In this document: one piece after another, positions 1 to 8,623 of the stretch | How the letters are laid out: each line of letters begins with the position of its first letter | Numbering within the stretch: the stretch's first letter is position 1 | Assembly (NCBI RefSeq): GCF_000423505.1 | Contig: NZ_AUIC01000003.1 | Span: forward strand, 186,001-250,000 | DNA from: Pseudoclavibacter soli DSM 23366 | GTDB taxonomy: Bacteria; Actinomycetota; Actinomycetes; Actinomycetales; Microbacteriaceae | Direction: 5' to 3' | Length of the DNA stretch: 64,000 nucleotides | The notes under the pieces: model-generated | Database searches by the model: none | What the model was told of the DNA's origin: nothing | Seen by the model: the letters and a program-made list of their open reading frames with translations, nothing else | Made by a program: the position numbers and the translations under genes

Positions 1-455
1 CGCTGGATGCGCTGCTCTGGCAGACCGGCGATGTTGCGCCACAGGTCGTGGGCTTCGTCATCGTCTTCGTAGACAGTGACCCAGAGATCTTTCTCGTCAA
101 AGCCGTAGCCGCCGTCGGCCTCAGACTTGGTGAGCAGATCCCAGGCGTAGGTGATGGCGCCCTCTTTGAAGTAGTCGCCGAACGACCAGTTGCCGAGCAT
201 CTGGAAGAACGTGCCGTGCCGGGCGGTCTTGCCGACCTCTTCGATGTCGTTGGTGCGAATGCACTTCTGGCAGTCGGCGGCACGCGGATATGGCGCTGGC
301 ACCGCACCCGTGAGATACGGGATGAACGGCACCATGCCGGCGACCGTGAACAGCAGCGACGGATCATCTGAGATCAGTGACGCGGACGGGACGATCGTGT
401 GATCTTTGCCGGCGAAGTAATCTAACCAGCGCTGACGGATCTCAGCTGTGTACAT
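1..455 (-). CDS. alaS: Alanine-tRNA ligase, N-terminal part (runs off the window edge)
   Basis: Charges tRNA-Ala with alanine in the cytoplasm. Translating the minus strand from the ATG at 455 gives [14 protein letters not shown], then [26 protein letters not shown] and [19 protein letters not shown], which are the class II motif 1 and motif 2 regions typical of AlaRS. About 151 codons are present; the rest of the catalytic, tRNA-binding, editing and C-Ala domains lies beyond position 1. It is the last gene here of a minus-strand run rpsD - DUF948 - small membrane protein - alaS, with 6 nt after the preceding stop. That order is common in Micrococcales. The identification is secure; the partial state is due to the window edge. 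Confidence 0.97.
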   Translation of the reverse strand, partial: MYTAEIRQRWLDYFAGKDHTIVPSASLISDDPSLLFTVAGMVPFIPYLTGAVPAPYPRAADCQKCIRTNDIEEVGKTARHGTFFQMLGNWSFGDYFKEGAITYAWDLLTKSEADGGYGFDEKDLWVTVYEDDDEAHDLWRNIAGLPEQRIQ

Positions 456-461
456 ATCTCG

Positions 462-662
462 CTATTCGTTGATGGAGGAGTCGACCTCGCGGGCAGCCTG
501 GGCGGCATATGACCGGTAGGCTTCGCTCACCGCCTCGGTGAACTCCTGTGTGCGCTCGTTGAGCAGCGCGAAGAACTCGCGCCCGCGCTCGGTTTTATTG
601 ATCTCGTGTGCGGCGACGAACCCGCCAACCACACCTGCGACGAACCAGAATGCCCTGCTCAT
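462..662 (-). CDS. Small membrane protein (DUF6167-like), 66 aa
   Basis: Function unknown. The sequence begins MSRAFWFVAGVVGGFVAAHE, a single N-terminal membrane segment, followed by a charged, probably helical tail (KTERGREFFALLNERTQEF). Size, the N-terminal pattern and the place between a DUF948 protein and alaS match the small actinobacterial family I know as DUF6167, though that name is from memory. It starts 6 nt after the DUF948 stop and ends 6 nt before the alaS start, so the three are probably co-transcribed. No enzymatic residues are apparent. It may help an envelope-associated complex together with its DUF948 neighbour, but that is inference. Confidence 0.75.
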   Translation of the reverse strand: MSRAFWFVAGVVGGFVAAHEINKTERGREFFALLNERTQEFTEAVSEAYRSYAAQAAREVDSSINE

Positions 663-668
663 GACGAC

Positions 669-1013
669 CTACTTTCGCTTGCGACCGCGGCGCAGACCAC
701 CGACGAGGCCGGCAATCTTTGCCAGTGGAGAGTTGACGACCTGCGTCAGACTGGCCACGACGCCACTGACATTCTCAGTGACCTTCGTGAGGTTCGTGGT
801 GATGCCGTCGACTTTGACCATCTGACGGTTCGCCTCGGCAACCGTCTGAGAGGTCTCGTCGATCAGCGGCGCGACGTTGTCGGTGAGATCTCGCACGCTG
901 GTGCGTGTTTCGTCGAGCAGACGACCGAGTTTGAGCAGCGGCACGGCCAACAGCGCAACCAGCACGACGAACGCGCTGGCGGCGATGAGTGCCGCGATGT
1001 CTGAACCGGTCAT
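669..1013 (-). CDS. DUF948 family membrane protein, 114 aa
   Basis: Function unknown. Residues 5-28 (DIAALIAASAFVVLVALLAV) form one membrane helix. The rest (LDETRTSVRDLTDNVAPLI and following) is a helical, Thr/Val-rich region with the spacing of a coiled coil, and the C-terminus is a basic RRGRKRK tail. This is the usual DUF948 layout. The ATG at 1013 has an AGGAGG ribosome site 5 nt upstream, which fixes the start. It lies between rpsD and the small membrane protein upstream of alaS. The exact role of the family is not established. Confidence 0.85.
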   Translation of the reverse strand: MTGSDIAALIAASAFVVLVALLAVPLLKLGRLLDETRTSVRDLTDNVAPLIDETSQTVAEANRQMVKVDGITTNLTKVTENVSGVVASLTQVVNSPLAKIAGLVGGLRRGRKRK

Positions 1014-1055
1014 CTGAGCCTCCTGGATCTCACCGACTTCGTCGGCGTGCGTGAA

Positions 1056-1685
1056 TCAGCGAGCCGCGTAGTACTCGACCACGAGCTGCACCTCACAGGT
1101 CACGGGGACCTCGGCGCGCTTGGGACGACGAACCAGCTTGGCTTCGAGCTTGTCGAGGCTGACCTCGAGGTAGCCGGGAACCGGGGGCAGCACCTCGGCG
1201 TGGCCACCCTCAGCGGCAACCTGGAAGGGCTCGAGCTTCTCGCTCTTGGGGTGCACGTGCACCAGCTGACCCGGCTTCACGCGGAAGCTGGGGCGGTCGA
1301 CGCGTTCGCCGTCGACGAGGATGTGACGGTGCACGACCAGCTGACGGGCCTGCGAGATGCTGCGGGCAAAGCCAGCGCGCAGCACTAGGGCGTCGAGACG
1401 CTGCTCGAGCAGCTCGACCAGGTTCTCACCGGTCAGGCCGCTCTGCTTGCGAGCCTCTTCGAACACGCGACGCAGCTGCGCCTCGCGGATGCCGTACTGG
1501 GCGCGCAGACGCTGCTTCTCGCGCAGACGCACCGCGTAGTCAGAGTCGGCCTTGCGCTTGGTGCGGCCGTGCTGGCCCGGGGGGAAGGGGCGCTTCTCAA
1601 GCAGGCGCGCCGCCTTCGGGGTCAGTGCCACGCCAAGGGCGCGGGACTGACGGGTCTTGCTGTGATTTCGCGACTTTGTAGCCAC
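1056..1685 (-). CDS. rpsD: 30S ribosomal protein S4
   Basis: A primary assembly protein of the small ribosomal subunit that binds the 5' domain of 16S rRNA and contributes to decoding fidelity. The 209-aa product begins MATKSRNHSKTRQSRALGV, has LEKRPFPPGQHGRTKRK, and carries the S4 RNA-binding domain (LEQRLDALVLRAGFARSISQARQLVVH) around residues 95-155. It lacks the N-terminal Cys4 zinc site, so it is a C-minus paralogue type, common in actinobacteria. A GAGAGG site precedes the ATG. A leader of roughly 120 nt with a strong hairpin lies between the probable promoter (-10 near 1810-1815) and the gene, which leaves room for autoregulation. Confidence 0.97.
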   Translation of the reverse strand: MATKSRNHSKTRQSRALGVALTPKAARLLEKRPFPPGQHGRTKRKADSDYAVRLREKQRLRAQYGIREAQLRRVFEEARKQSGLTGENLVELLEQRLDALVLRAGFARSISQARQLVVHRHILVDGERVDRPSFRVKPGQLVHVHPKSEKLEPFQVAAEGGHAEVLPPVPGYLEVSLDKLEAKLVRRPKRAEVPVTCEVQLVVEYYAAR

Positions 1686-1862
1686 TGGTTCCTCTCAAAA
1701 ATGACGCTCGTTGGTCTATCTGGTTTGCTGCCGGGCCACGCTCGGCTAAAGAACGTCCCCATACGCTCAGGCGCGCGCAGCCGTTGCGCGCCAGAACATA
1801 GGCCTTGCAATACTAGCACCTGGTGCCACCAGCGGCATGGCTGGTCAGGCGAGGTGTCGCGA
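1686..1862 (-). promoter_or_regulatory. rpsD promoter and long leader with GC hairpin
   Basis: The 177-bp gap between rarA and rpsD holds a TAGTAT -10-like hexamer on the minus strand (1810-1815), predicting a leader of about 120 nt. Within it a 7-bp stem GGCGCGC/GCGCGCC (1770-1776 with 1786-1792) encloses a 9-nt loop. S4 represses its own synthesis through leader structures in other bacteria, so this could be a control site. That function is inference. Confidence 0.4.
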
Positions 1863-3233
1863 TCAGCCGCGGTGGCCATCCAACAGCTCGCGCACCCGAG
1901 CCAGACGCTTGGCGATCGCGGCATCGAAACCGTGCGCACCGGGCTCGTAGTAGCGCCGCCCGGCAAGCTCGTCGGGCAGATACTGCTGGGCACTCACCCC
2001 GTTCGGGTCGTCATGTGGATACTTGTAGCCCACGCCGTGCCCCAGACGTTTGGCACCTTGGTAGTGCGCGTCGCGCAGGTGTGCCGGCACCTGGCCGATG
2101 TTGCCGGCGCGAATATCGGCGATGGCTCGGTCGACAGCCAGATACGCCGCGTTCGATTTCGGCGCGGCCGCCAGATACACCGTGGCCTCGGCAAGTGGAA
2201 TACGCCCCTCGGGCAGCCCGATCAACGCCACCGCCTGTGCGGCGGCGACGGCGATCGGCAGCGCCTGCGGGTCGGCAGTGCCGATGTCTTCGCTGGCCGA
2301 GATGATCAGGCGCCGGGCGATGAACCGAGGGTCTTCTCCCCCTTCGATCATGCGGGCCAGGTAGTGCACGGCCGCGTCGACATCAGAGCCGCGAATCGAT
2401 TTGATGAACGCACTGACCACGTCGTAGTGCTGGTCGCCATTCTGGTCGTAGCGCACCAACGCCCGGTCGGCCACAGCCGCCACCGTCTCGGCGGTGATCT
2501 CGGGCGGTTGCGCATCGGGCGATTCGTCGGCAGGATGCCCCTCTGCGGCACCGCCCGCATTGATCGTCGCCTGCCCAGCCGAGGCCTCGAGCAGGGTGAG
2601 CGCGCGCCGGGCATCACCGTCAGCGAGCGCCACGATGTCGCTGCGCGCCTGATCTGAGAGGGTGACGCTGCCATCGAGACCGCGCTGGTCGGTGACCGCG
2701 CGGTCGAGCAGCTCGGCGAGATCGGCATCGTCGAGCGAGTGCAGGCGCAGCACCAGCGACCGGCTGAGCAGCGGTGAGATGACCGAGAATGACGGGTTCT
2801 CGGTGGTTGCCGCCACGAGAGTGACCACACCGTCTTCGACCCCGGGCAGCAGGCTGTCCTGCTGCGCCTTGGTGAAGCGGTGAATCTCGTCGAGAAAGAG
2901 CACGGTCTGCGTGCCATAGAGGTCGCGATCGCCCTGAGCCTGTTCCATCACCCGTCGCACGTCTTTGACCCCCGCACTGATCGCCGACAACTCGACGAAC
3001 CTGCGCCCGCCCTGGTGGGCGATCACATGAGCCAGCGTCGTCTTGCCGGTGCCCGGCGGGCCGAACAGCACCACTGACGCGGGCATCCTGCCGCCCTCGC
3101 CGGGGTGGCAGAGATTCCACAGCGGGCTGCCGGTGCGCCGCAGCTCGGCCTGCCCGACGACCTCTTCGAGCGTGGTCGGGCGCATGCGTGCCGCGAGTGG
3201 TCGCAGGCTGCGTGCCGAACCGAGTGAAGTCAT
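1863..3233 (-). CDS. rarA: Replication-associated recombination protein A (RarA/MgsA-type AAA+ ATPase)
   Basis: A AAA+ ATPase of the clamp-loader/RuvB class that acts at stalled replication forks. The 456-aa protein has Walker A GPPGTGKT at residues 58-65, Walker B LFLDEIHR at about 112-119, the family signature QQDSLLPGVEDG and sensor 1 VAATTENPSF, then the C-terminal helical MgsA tetramerisation region (HYDVVSAFIKSIRGSD, DPQALPIAVAAAQA). A Gly/Ala/Pro-rich stretch near residue 225 looks like a lineage insertion. A TAGGGT -10 box ends 6 nt before the ATG at 3233, so the mRNA is probably leaderless. The gene diverges from the DUF349 gene. Confidence 0.95.
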   Translation of the reverse strand: MTSLGSARSLRPLAARMRPTTLEEVVGQAELRRTGSPLWNLCHPGEGGRMPASVVLFGPPGTGKTTLAHVIAHQGGRRFVELSAISAGVKDVRRVMEQAQGDRDLYGTQTVLFLDEIHRFTKAQQDSLLPGVEDGVVTLVAATTENPSFSVISPLLSRSLVLRLHSLDDADLAELLDRAVTDQRGLDGSVTLSDQARSDIVALADGDARRALTLLEASAGQATINAGGAAEGHPADESPDAQPPEITAETVAAVADRALVRYDQNGDQHYDVVSAFIKSIRGSDVDAAVHYLARMIEGGEDPRFIARRLIISASEDIGTADPQALPIAVAAAQAVALIGLPEGRIPLAEATVYLAAAPKSNAAYLAVDRAIADIRAGNIGQVPAHLRDAHYQGAKRLGHGVGYKYPHDDPNGVSAQQYLPDELAGRRYYEPGAHGFDAAIAKRLARVRELLDGHRG

Positions 3234-3239
3234 GAGACC

Positions 3240-3256
3240 ACCCTAGCCATTAGACT
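3240..3256. promoter_or_regulatory. Back-to-back promoters for rarA (-) and the DUF349 gene (+)
   Basis: On the minus strand TAGGGT (3240-3245) lies 6 nt upstream of the rarA ATG. On the plus strand TAGACT (3251-3256) lies upstream of an AAGGAG site and the GTG at 3285. The two -10 boxes are 5 bp apart, so each promoter's -35 region would fall in the other's core and RNA polymerase binding should be mutually exclusive. This is prediction from hexamers only. Confidence 0.45.
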
Positions 3257-3284
3257 GGTTCGAGCACCTGACCCAAGGAGAACC

Positions 3285-4514
3285 GTGAGCGAGTCACAGC
3301 AGCAGTTTGGTCGCGCCGACGATGAGGGCAACGTCTATCTCATCACCGACGGCGAAGAGCGATGGGTGGGCCAGTTTCCCGGCCAGAGCCCGGCTGAGGC
3401 GCTGGCGTTCTATGAGCGCAAATACCGCGATCTCGCCGGTCAGCTGACCCTGCTCGAACAGCGTGCCCGCCGCGGCGCAAAAGCCAAAGACCTCAAAAAG
3501 AGTGTGACCACGCTCACCGAGGCGCTCGTCGAGCCCGCCGTCATCGGCGACGTGCCCGCACTGCGTGCCCGTCTCGACGCCGTCAAGACACAACTGGGCG
3601 ACCTCGAACAACAGCAGAGCGAGCAGGCCAGCCAGGCAGTTGAGCAGGCAGCTCGCGATCGTGAGGCCATCGTGGTCGAGATCGAGCAGCTGGCCGCCAC
3701 CCCGGCCGAGCGCATCCGCTGGAAAGACACCCAGGCGCAGGTGCAGGCACTGTTCGACCGCTGGAAAGAGCACCAGCGCACCGCCGCGCGCATTCCCAAG
3801 GCTCAGGCCGACGCGCTCTGGGCACGCTTCCGCGCCGCCCGTCACACCCTCGACGAGGGGCGCCGCGCCTTCTTCTCGCACCTCGACGAGCAGCACAAGG
3901 GTGCCAAAGCCACCAAGCAGCGCCTGATCGAGCAGGCCGAGGCGCTTGCCGCCCAAGACGAGCCCCGAGTAAACGACTATCGCGCCCTGCTCGACCAATG
4001 GAAAGCCGCTGGCCGCGCCGGAGGCAAAACCGACGATCGCCTGTGGGAGCAGTTCAAGGCCGCCGGCGACGTGGTCTTCGCCAAGAAGCAGCAGCACGAT
4101 GCCGTCGAAGACGAACAGTTTCAGAAAAACCTCGAGGTCAAAGAGCAGCTGCTGGTCAAGGCTGAGGCACTGCTGCCGGTCACAGACTGGGAGGCCGCGC
4201 GTGCGTCACTGCGTCGCATTCAAGATGAGTGGGATGCCGCCGGCAAGGTGCCGCGCAACGCCATCAAAACCGTCGAGGGCCGACTGCGCGCCGTCGAAGA
4301 GGCCGTCAAGCGCGCCGAGCAGGAGCACTGGCGCGCCAGCGACACCACGCTGACTGAGCGTGCCACCGGGCTCGCCGCTCAGCTGCAAGAGAGCATCGCC
4401 GACCTCGAGGCGCAGATCGCCGCGGCACAGGCCGCCGGTGACACCGCCAAGGTCGAAGAGCTGACCTCAGCACTGCACACCCAGCAGGCTTGGCTGCGCG
4501 CCACCGGCGTCTGA
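3285..4514 (+). CDS. DUF349 repeat protein, 409 aa
   Basis: Function not established. After an N-terminal domain (GNVYLITDGEERWVGQFPG) comes a long Glu/Gln/Ala-rich coiled coil (residues about 50-135), then three DUF349 helical repeats: RWKDTQAQVQALFDRWKE, YRALLDQWKAAGRAGGK and ARASLRRIQDEWDAAGKV, each with the W/R-K signature. A last coiled segment ends the protein. The GTG at 3285 has AAGGAG 4 nt upstream. Monocistronic or leading into the AbiEi-like gene 103 bp downstream. DUF349 proteins are widespread in actinobacteria, often near rel; a structural or nucleic-acid-linked role has been suggested but is not shown by this sequence. Confidence 0.88.
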   Translation: MSESQQQFGRADDEGNVYLITDGEERWVGQFPGQSPAEALAFYERKYRDLAGQLTLLEQRARRGAKAKDLKKSVTTLTEALVEPAVIGDVPALRARLDAVKTQLGDLEQQQSEQASQAVEQAARDREAIVVEIEQLAATPAERIRWKDTQAQVQALFDRWKEHQRTAARIPKAQADALWARFRAARHTLDEGRRAFFSHLDEQHKGAKATKQRLIEQAEALAAQDEPRVNDYRALLDQWKAAGRAGGKTDDRLWEQFKAAGDVVFAKKQQHDAVEDEQFQKNLEVKEQLLVKAEALLPVTDWEAARASLRRIQDEWDAAGKVPRNAIKTVEGRLRAVEEAVKRAEQEHWRASDTTLTERATGLAAQLQESIADLEAQIAAAQAAGDTAKVEELTSALHTQQAWLRATGV

Positions 4515-4617
4515 GTCGCGCATCTCACCAGTTCTGCACAGCAGCCACTTCGCCCGAATTCATCCACAGGGGCGCGCTGGGTCGGTGAGGTCTGCCGCTG
4601 TCGTCTGAGATAGAGGC

Positions 4618-5283
4618 ATGACCACCTCAACGACTCTGACCGCGCTGGCTGGCCGCGCTGGCGCATCCACCGGCCTGCACAACGACCGTGCCCTGCTCGA
4701 CCGCTTGACCACCGCGTTTTCGGCTGCCGAACGCCAGGCACTCGCGCGCGACGGGCTGCTCACCGCCGTCGGCTGCGCCCATCGCCCGGTGCTGCTGCCC
4801 GAGACTCCCCTGCTGCGCGCCGACGCGCTGCCGCTGCTCGGCGATGGCCTGCTGTGGAGCGGGCGCACAGCTGCCTGGCTGTGGAGCGGCGGGGCCTGCC
4901 CACGGCTGCTCGATGCCGTTCAGCTCGCCGGATGCCCCATCGGCTGCCTGCCTCAGCATGCGGTCGATCGCAACGGGCGGGTGGCGCTGCCCTCAGGTCA
5001 CCTGCTGCGGGTGCGGCACAATCCGGTGCCCCAGGCCCAGACCGCACGAATCGGCACTCAGCAGGTCACCTCTCCGGCACGCACAGCGCAAGACCTCGCA
5101 CTGCGATGGCGGGGGTCAGAAGACTCGCAAGCCCTGTTCGCGCTGGCCCGAGACCACGCCGATGCTGTGCACGAGGCGTTGCAGCGCACGCAGGTTCTCA
5201 GCCGCGTGGCCAATTGTCGACGAGCCGTGCAGCTGCTCGCGCAGACCCTCGCGGTGGTCGGTGCTCAGCCGTTGACGCGGTAG
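4618..5283 (+). CDS. AbiEi-like antitoxin/transcriptional regulator domain protein, 221 aa
   Basis: The pattern resembles orphan AbiEi-type (type IV toxin-antitoxin) regulators of actinobacteria: a possible helix-turn-helix-like N-terminus (LLDRLTTAFSAAERQALARDGLL), LLRADALPLLGDGLLWSGRTAAWLW in the place of the usual RAxAL...TAAWLHG signature, and VTSPARTAQDLALRW. No partner nucleotidyltransferase toxin (AbiEii) is encoded next to it. The last 19 bp overlap the 3' end of rel on the opposite strand, so the two are convergent and share their ends. The start at 4618 is the first ATG; the ribosome site is poor. Assignment is by pattern memory, so moderate. Confidence 0.6.
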   Translation: MTTSTTLTALAGRAGASTGLHNDRALLDRLTTAFSAAERQALARDGLLTAVGCAHRPVLLPETPLLRADALPLLGDGLLWSGRTAAWLWSGGACPRLLDAVQLAGCPIGCLPQHAVDRNGRVALPSGHLLRVRHNPVPQAQTARIGTQQVTSPARTAQDLALRWRGSEDSQALFALARDHADAVHEALQRTQVLSRVANCRRAVQLLAQTLAVVGAQPLTR

Positions 5284-7526
5284 ACGTCGTAGACCGCGTC
5301 GATGCGACGCACTGCGTTGAGAATGCGGTCGAGGTGCACAGTGTCGCCCATCTCGAACACAAAGCGCGACAGCGCCAGGCGATCATCAGAGGTCTTGACC
5401 GAGGCCGAAAGGATGTTCACATGATGCTCTGAGAGCACGCGAGTCACATCAGAGAGCAGGCCGGCCCGGTCGAGTGCCTCGACCTGAATGTTGACCAAGA
5501 ACACACTCTTGTGCGACGGCGCCCACGACACATCGACGATGCGATCGGGCTGCTGACGCAGATCGTCGACGTTGTGGCAGTCGGCGCGGTGCACCGAGAC
5601 TCCGGCGCCGCGGGTGATGAACCCGACGATGCGGTCGCCCGGCACCGGCGTGCAGCACTTTGCGAGTTTGACCATCACATCGGTCTGCCCGCGCACCAGC
5701 ACGCCCGAGTCGGTCTTGCCGGCTCGCTGATGCGCGCTGGCCACCGCTGGCGTGATCACCGGCAGTTCGCTGGTGGCCGTGTCGGTGTACTCGAGGGCGC
5801 TGAGGCGCTCGATCACCGACTGTGTCGACACGTGTCCCTCGCCGAGCGCGGCGTAGAGCGCCGAGATGCTCTCGTAGCCCAAGCCCGCGGCAACCCGAGT
5901 GAACTCCTCTTGATCGCCGATCGCCCGCAGCGGCACGCGGTTTTTGCGCAGTGCACGCTGCAAGGCCTCTTTGCCAGAGTCGATCGCCTCGTCGCGGCGC
6001 TCCTTGCTGAACCACTGCCTGATCTTGGCCTTGGCGCGCGGGCTGCTGACGAATGTCAGCCAGTCTTTGCTGGGGCCCGCGTCGGGCGAACGCGAGGTGA
6101 GAATCTCAACCACCTCGCCGCTGTTGAGTTTGGTGTCGAGTGGCACCAGCCGCCCGTTGACCTTGGCGCCCATGGCACGGTGGCCGACCTCGGTGTGCAC
6201 CGCGTAGGCGAAGTCGATCGGGGTGGCCGCGCCGGGCAGCCCCACCACCTTGCCTTGGGGCGTGAACACGTAGACCTCTTTGGCCCCGACCTCGAAGCGC
6301 AGCGCATCGAGAAACTCGTTGGGGTCTTTGGTCTCAGACTGCCAGTCAGAAAGATGCTGCAGCCACACCAGATCTTGATTGACGCCCTGCTCAGCCGCAT
6401 GGTTGGTCGCGGGCTTGCCACCAGCCGCCTTGTACAGCCAGTGCGCGGCCACACCATATTCGGCGCGGTGATGCATCTCGTAGGTTCTGATCTGAATCTC
6501 GACCGGGCGGCCATCGGGGCCGATCACCGAGGTGTGCAGCGACTGGTAGAGATTGAACTTCGGAATCGCGATGTAGTCTTTGAACCGGCCCGGAATCGGG
6601 CTCCACCGGGCATGAATGGCACCGAGCGCGGCGTAGCAGTCGCGAATCGAGTTCACCAGAATACGAATGCCCACCAGGTCGTAGATCTCGTCGAACTCGC
6701 GACCGCGCACCACCATCTTCTGGTACACCGAGTAATAGTCTTTCGACCGCCCGACCACCTCACACTTGATGCGCTGGCGCCGCAGGTCGTCGCTGATCAC
6801 CGAGATGACCCGCTTCATATACTCGGCGCGCTTGGGTGTGCGCTCTTTGACCAGGCGTTCGATCTCGTCGTAGATCTTGGGGTAGACCGCCCGGAATGAA
6901 CGATCTTCGAGCTCGTGCTGCACCGCGCTGAGGCCGAGTCGATGCGCCAACGGTGCGTAGATCTCGAGGGTCTCGCGGCCTTTGCGTGCGGCCTTCTCGG
7001 GCGGCACGAACCCCCATGTGCGGGCGTTGTGCAGACGGTCAGCGAGTTTGATCACCAGCACGCGCACGTCGCGCGACATCGCCACGACCATTTTGCGCAC
7101 TGTCTCGGCCTGCGCACTGTCACCGTATTTGACCTTGTCGAGTTTGGTCACCCCGTCGACAAGCATAGCGATCTCTTCGCCGAAGTCGTGAGTCAGCTGT
7201 TGCAGAGTGTAGGGCGTGTCTTCGACGGTGTCATGCAGCAGGGCCGCGGCGACCACGCGGGCATCCACACCGAGGTCGGCCAGAATCTGCGCCACCGCGA
7301 TCGGATGCGTAATGTACGGTTCGCCACTCTGACGCAACTGGCCGTCATGTGCACGAAATGCCACGGCATAGGCGCGGCGCACCAGCGCAACGTCTGCCTT
7401 GGGATGATGGTGGCGCAGCGTCTGAATCAGCTGCTCGACCTGGGCATCAAGCCCGGTGCTGGGCCGTTGAAACAGACGTGGCAGCGGAATGCGCCGGGAG
7501 ACCGCCCCAGTAGATGGATCTGCCAT
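5265..7526 (-). CDS. rel: Bifunctional (p)ppGpp synthetase/hydrolase (RelA/SpoT homologue)
   Basis: Makes and degrades the stringent-response alarmone (p)ppGpp. Domains in order: the HD hydrolase (ALLHDTVEDT, residues about 95-104), the synthetase (GRSKDYYSVYQKM, then RFKDYIAIPKFNLYQSLHT), the TGS domain (VYVFTPQGKVVGLPGAATPIDFAYAVHT), a Cys-rich zinc-finger region (KCCTPVPGDRIVGF...HRADCHN) and a C-terminal ACT domain (LVNIQVEALDRAGLLSDVT). At 753 aa it is full length for an actinobacterial Rel. The ATG at 7526 has GAGAGG 8 nt upstream; a GTG lies two codons earlier. A TAGTCT -10-like hexamer starts on the secF stop codon. Both catalytic halves look intact. Confidence 0.96.
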   Translation of the reverse strand: MADPSTGAVSRRIPLPRLFQRPSTGLDAQVEQLIQTLRHHHPKADVALVRRAYAVAFRAHDGQLRQSGEPYITHPIAVAQILADLGVDARVVAAALLHDTVEDTPYTLQQLTHDFGEEIAMLVDGVTKLDKVKYGDSAQAETVRKMVVAMSRDVRVLVIKLADRLHNARTWGFVPPEKAARKGRETLEIYAPLAHRLGLSAVQHELEDRSFRAVYPKIYDEIERLVKERTPKRAEYMKRVISVISDDLRRQRIKCEVVGRSKDYYSVYQKMVVRGREFDEIYDLVGIRILVNSIRDCYAALGAIHARWSPIPGRFKDYIAIPKFNLYQSLHTSVIGPDGRPVEIQIRTYEMHHRAEYGVAAHWLYKAAGGKPATNHAAEQGVNQDLVWLQHLSDWQSETKDPNEFLDALRFEVGAKEVYVFTPQGKVVGLPGAATPIDFAYAVHTEVGHRAMGAKVNGRLVPLDTKLNSGEVVEILTSRSPDAGPSKDWLTFVSSPRAKAKIRQWFSKERRDEAIDSGKEALQRALRKNRVPLRAIGDQEEFTRVAAGLGYESISALYAALGEGHVSTQSVIERLSALEYTDTATSELPVITPAVASAHQRAGKTDSGVLVRGQTDVMVKLAKCCTPVPGDRIVGFITRGAGVSVHRADCHNVDDLRQQPDRIVDVSWAPSHKSVFLVNIQVEALDRAGLLSDVTRVLSEHHVNILSASVKTSDDRLALSRFVFEMGDTVHLDRILNAVRRIDAVYDVYRVNG

Positions 7527-7579
7527 GGGCACCGCCTCTCGCTCAGCGTGGTGTCAGTGCGACACCCGTGCCCTCCAGA

Positions 7580-8623
7580 CTACCCGTTCTGCGCGGCGGT
7601 CTCTGACACCTCGGCGTCGCTCGCCTCGCCTTCAGCCTCGGCCTCAGCGCGACGACGCTCCACCTCTTCAGCGTGCGCCACAATGGCTGGCTCGCGGTGG
7701 CGCAGCAGCGCGTAGGTGGGCGAAGCCAAGAAGATGGTCGAGAAGGTGCCCACTAAGATGCCGATGAACAGCGACAGCGAGATGTCACGCAGCGTGCCAG
7801 CGCCCAGCAGGAACGACCCGATGAACAGAATCGAGCCGACCGGCAGCAGGGCCACGGCGGTCGTGTTGATCGAGCGCACCAAGGTCTGGTTGACAGCCAG
7901 GTTGACCAGCTCGCCAAAGGTGCGGTGATGCTGATCGAGGTAGCCCTGCGTATTCTCGCGAATCTTGTCGAAGACCACCACGGTGTCGTAGAGCGAATAG
8001 CCCAGAATCGTCAAGAAGCCGATCATGGCTGCCGGGGTCACCTCAATGCCGGTGGCACCGTAGATGCCTGCCGTCACGATCAGATCGTGGAACAGCCCGA
8101 TGATCGCTGCCAACGCCATCTTCCAGGTGCGGAAGTAGACCGCCATCAGCACCGAGGCCAGCAGCAAGAAGACGATCAGACCGCGCAGCGCCTGCGAGCC
8201 CACGTCAGAGCCCCAGCTGGGGTTGATGTATGAGACGCTCACATCATCGCGAGTCACGTTGTAGGTGTCGGCCAGCGCCTGCGAGAGCTCGCTCGACTGG
8301 TCTTCGGTCACCGTGTAGGTCTGCACACGCACGGTGTCATCGCCGATGATGGCCACGCGCGGCTCAGACTCGACGTCGCCGAGCACCTGCTCGGTAACGC
8401 TGAGCGCACGCTCGGTATCGGGGTCGGTCACGTGAGTGACGCGGAACTCGCTGCCGCCGCGGAACTCGATGCCGAGGTTGAATCCGCCGCGTGCGATCGG
8501 CACGATGATCGAGATCGCCACCAACAGCGCGGCAATCGTGTACCAGACCTTCCAACGCCCGATGAAGTCGAACGAGCGCTTTCCGGTGTGCAGGTCAAAG
8601 CCCAACTCTGAGAAGGCGGCCAT
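7580..8623 (-). CDS. secF: Protein-export membrane protein SecF
   Basis: Works with SecD as an RND-type auxiliary of the SecYEG channel, using proton motive force to help release exported proteins. The 347-aa protein begins FDLHTGKRSFDFIGRWKVWY, then the first membrane helix, the periplasmic-type domain with FNLGIEFRGGSEF, and five C-terminal helices containing the family blocks FHDLIVTAGIYG, GYSLYDTVVVFDKIREN and SINTTAVALLPVGSI. A charged acidic tail (EEVERRRAEAEAEGEASDAE) ends it. Its ATG overlaps the secD stop as TGATG with a GGGGGAG site upstream, indicating translational coupling. Confidence 0.97.
   Translation of the reverse strand: MAAFSELGFDLHTGKRSFDFIGRWKVWYTIAALLVAISIIVPIARGGFNLGIEFRGGSEFRVTHVTDPDTERALSVTEQVLGDVESEPRVAIIGDDTVRVQTYTVTEDQSSELSQALADTYNVTRDDVSVSYINPSWGSDVGSQALRGLIVFLLLASVLMAVYFRTWKMALAAIIGLFHDLIVTAGIYGATGIEVTPAAMIGFLTILGYSLYDTVVVFDKIRENTQGYLDQHHRTFGELVNLAVNQTLVRSINTTAVALLPVGSILFIGSFLLGAGTLRDISLSLFIGILVGTFSTIFLASPTYALLRHREPAIVAHAEEVERRRAEAEAEGEASDAEVSETAAQNG

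Noticed and set aside
4560-4568. TCATCCACA as a DnaA box
   Set aside because: One mismatch to TTATCCACA and a single isolated copy; no cluster, no AT-rich unwinding element, and dnaA/dnaN are not nearby.
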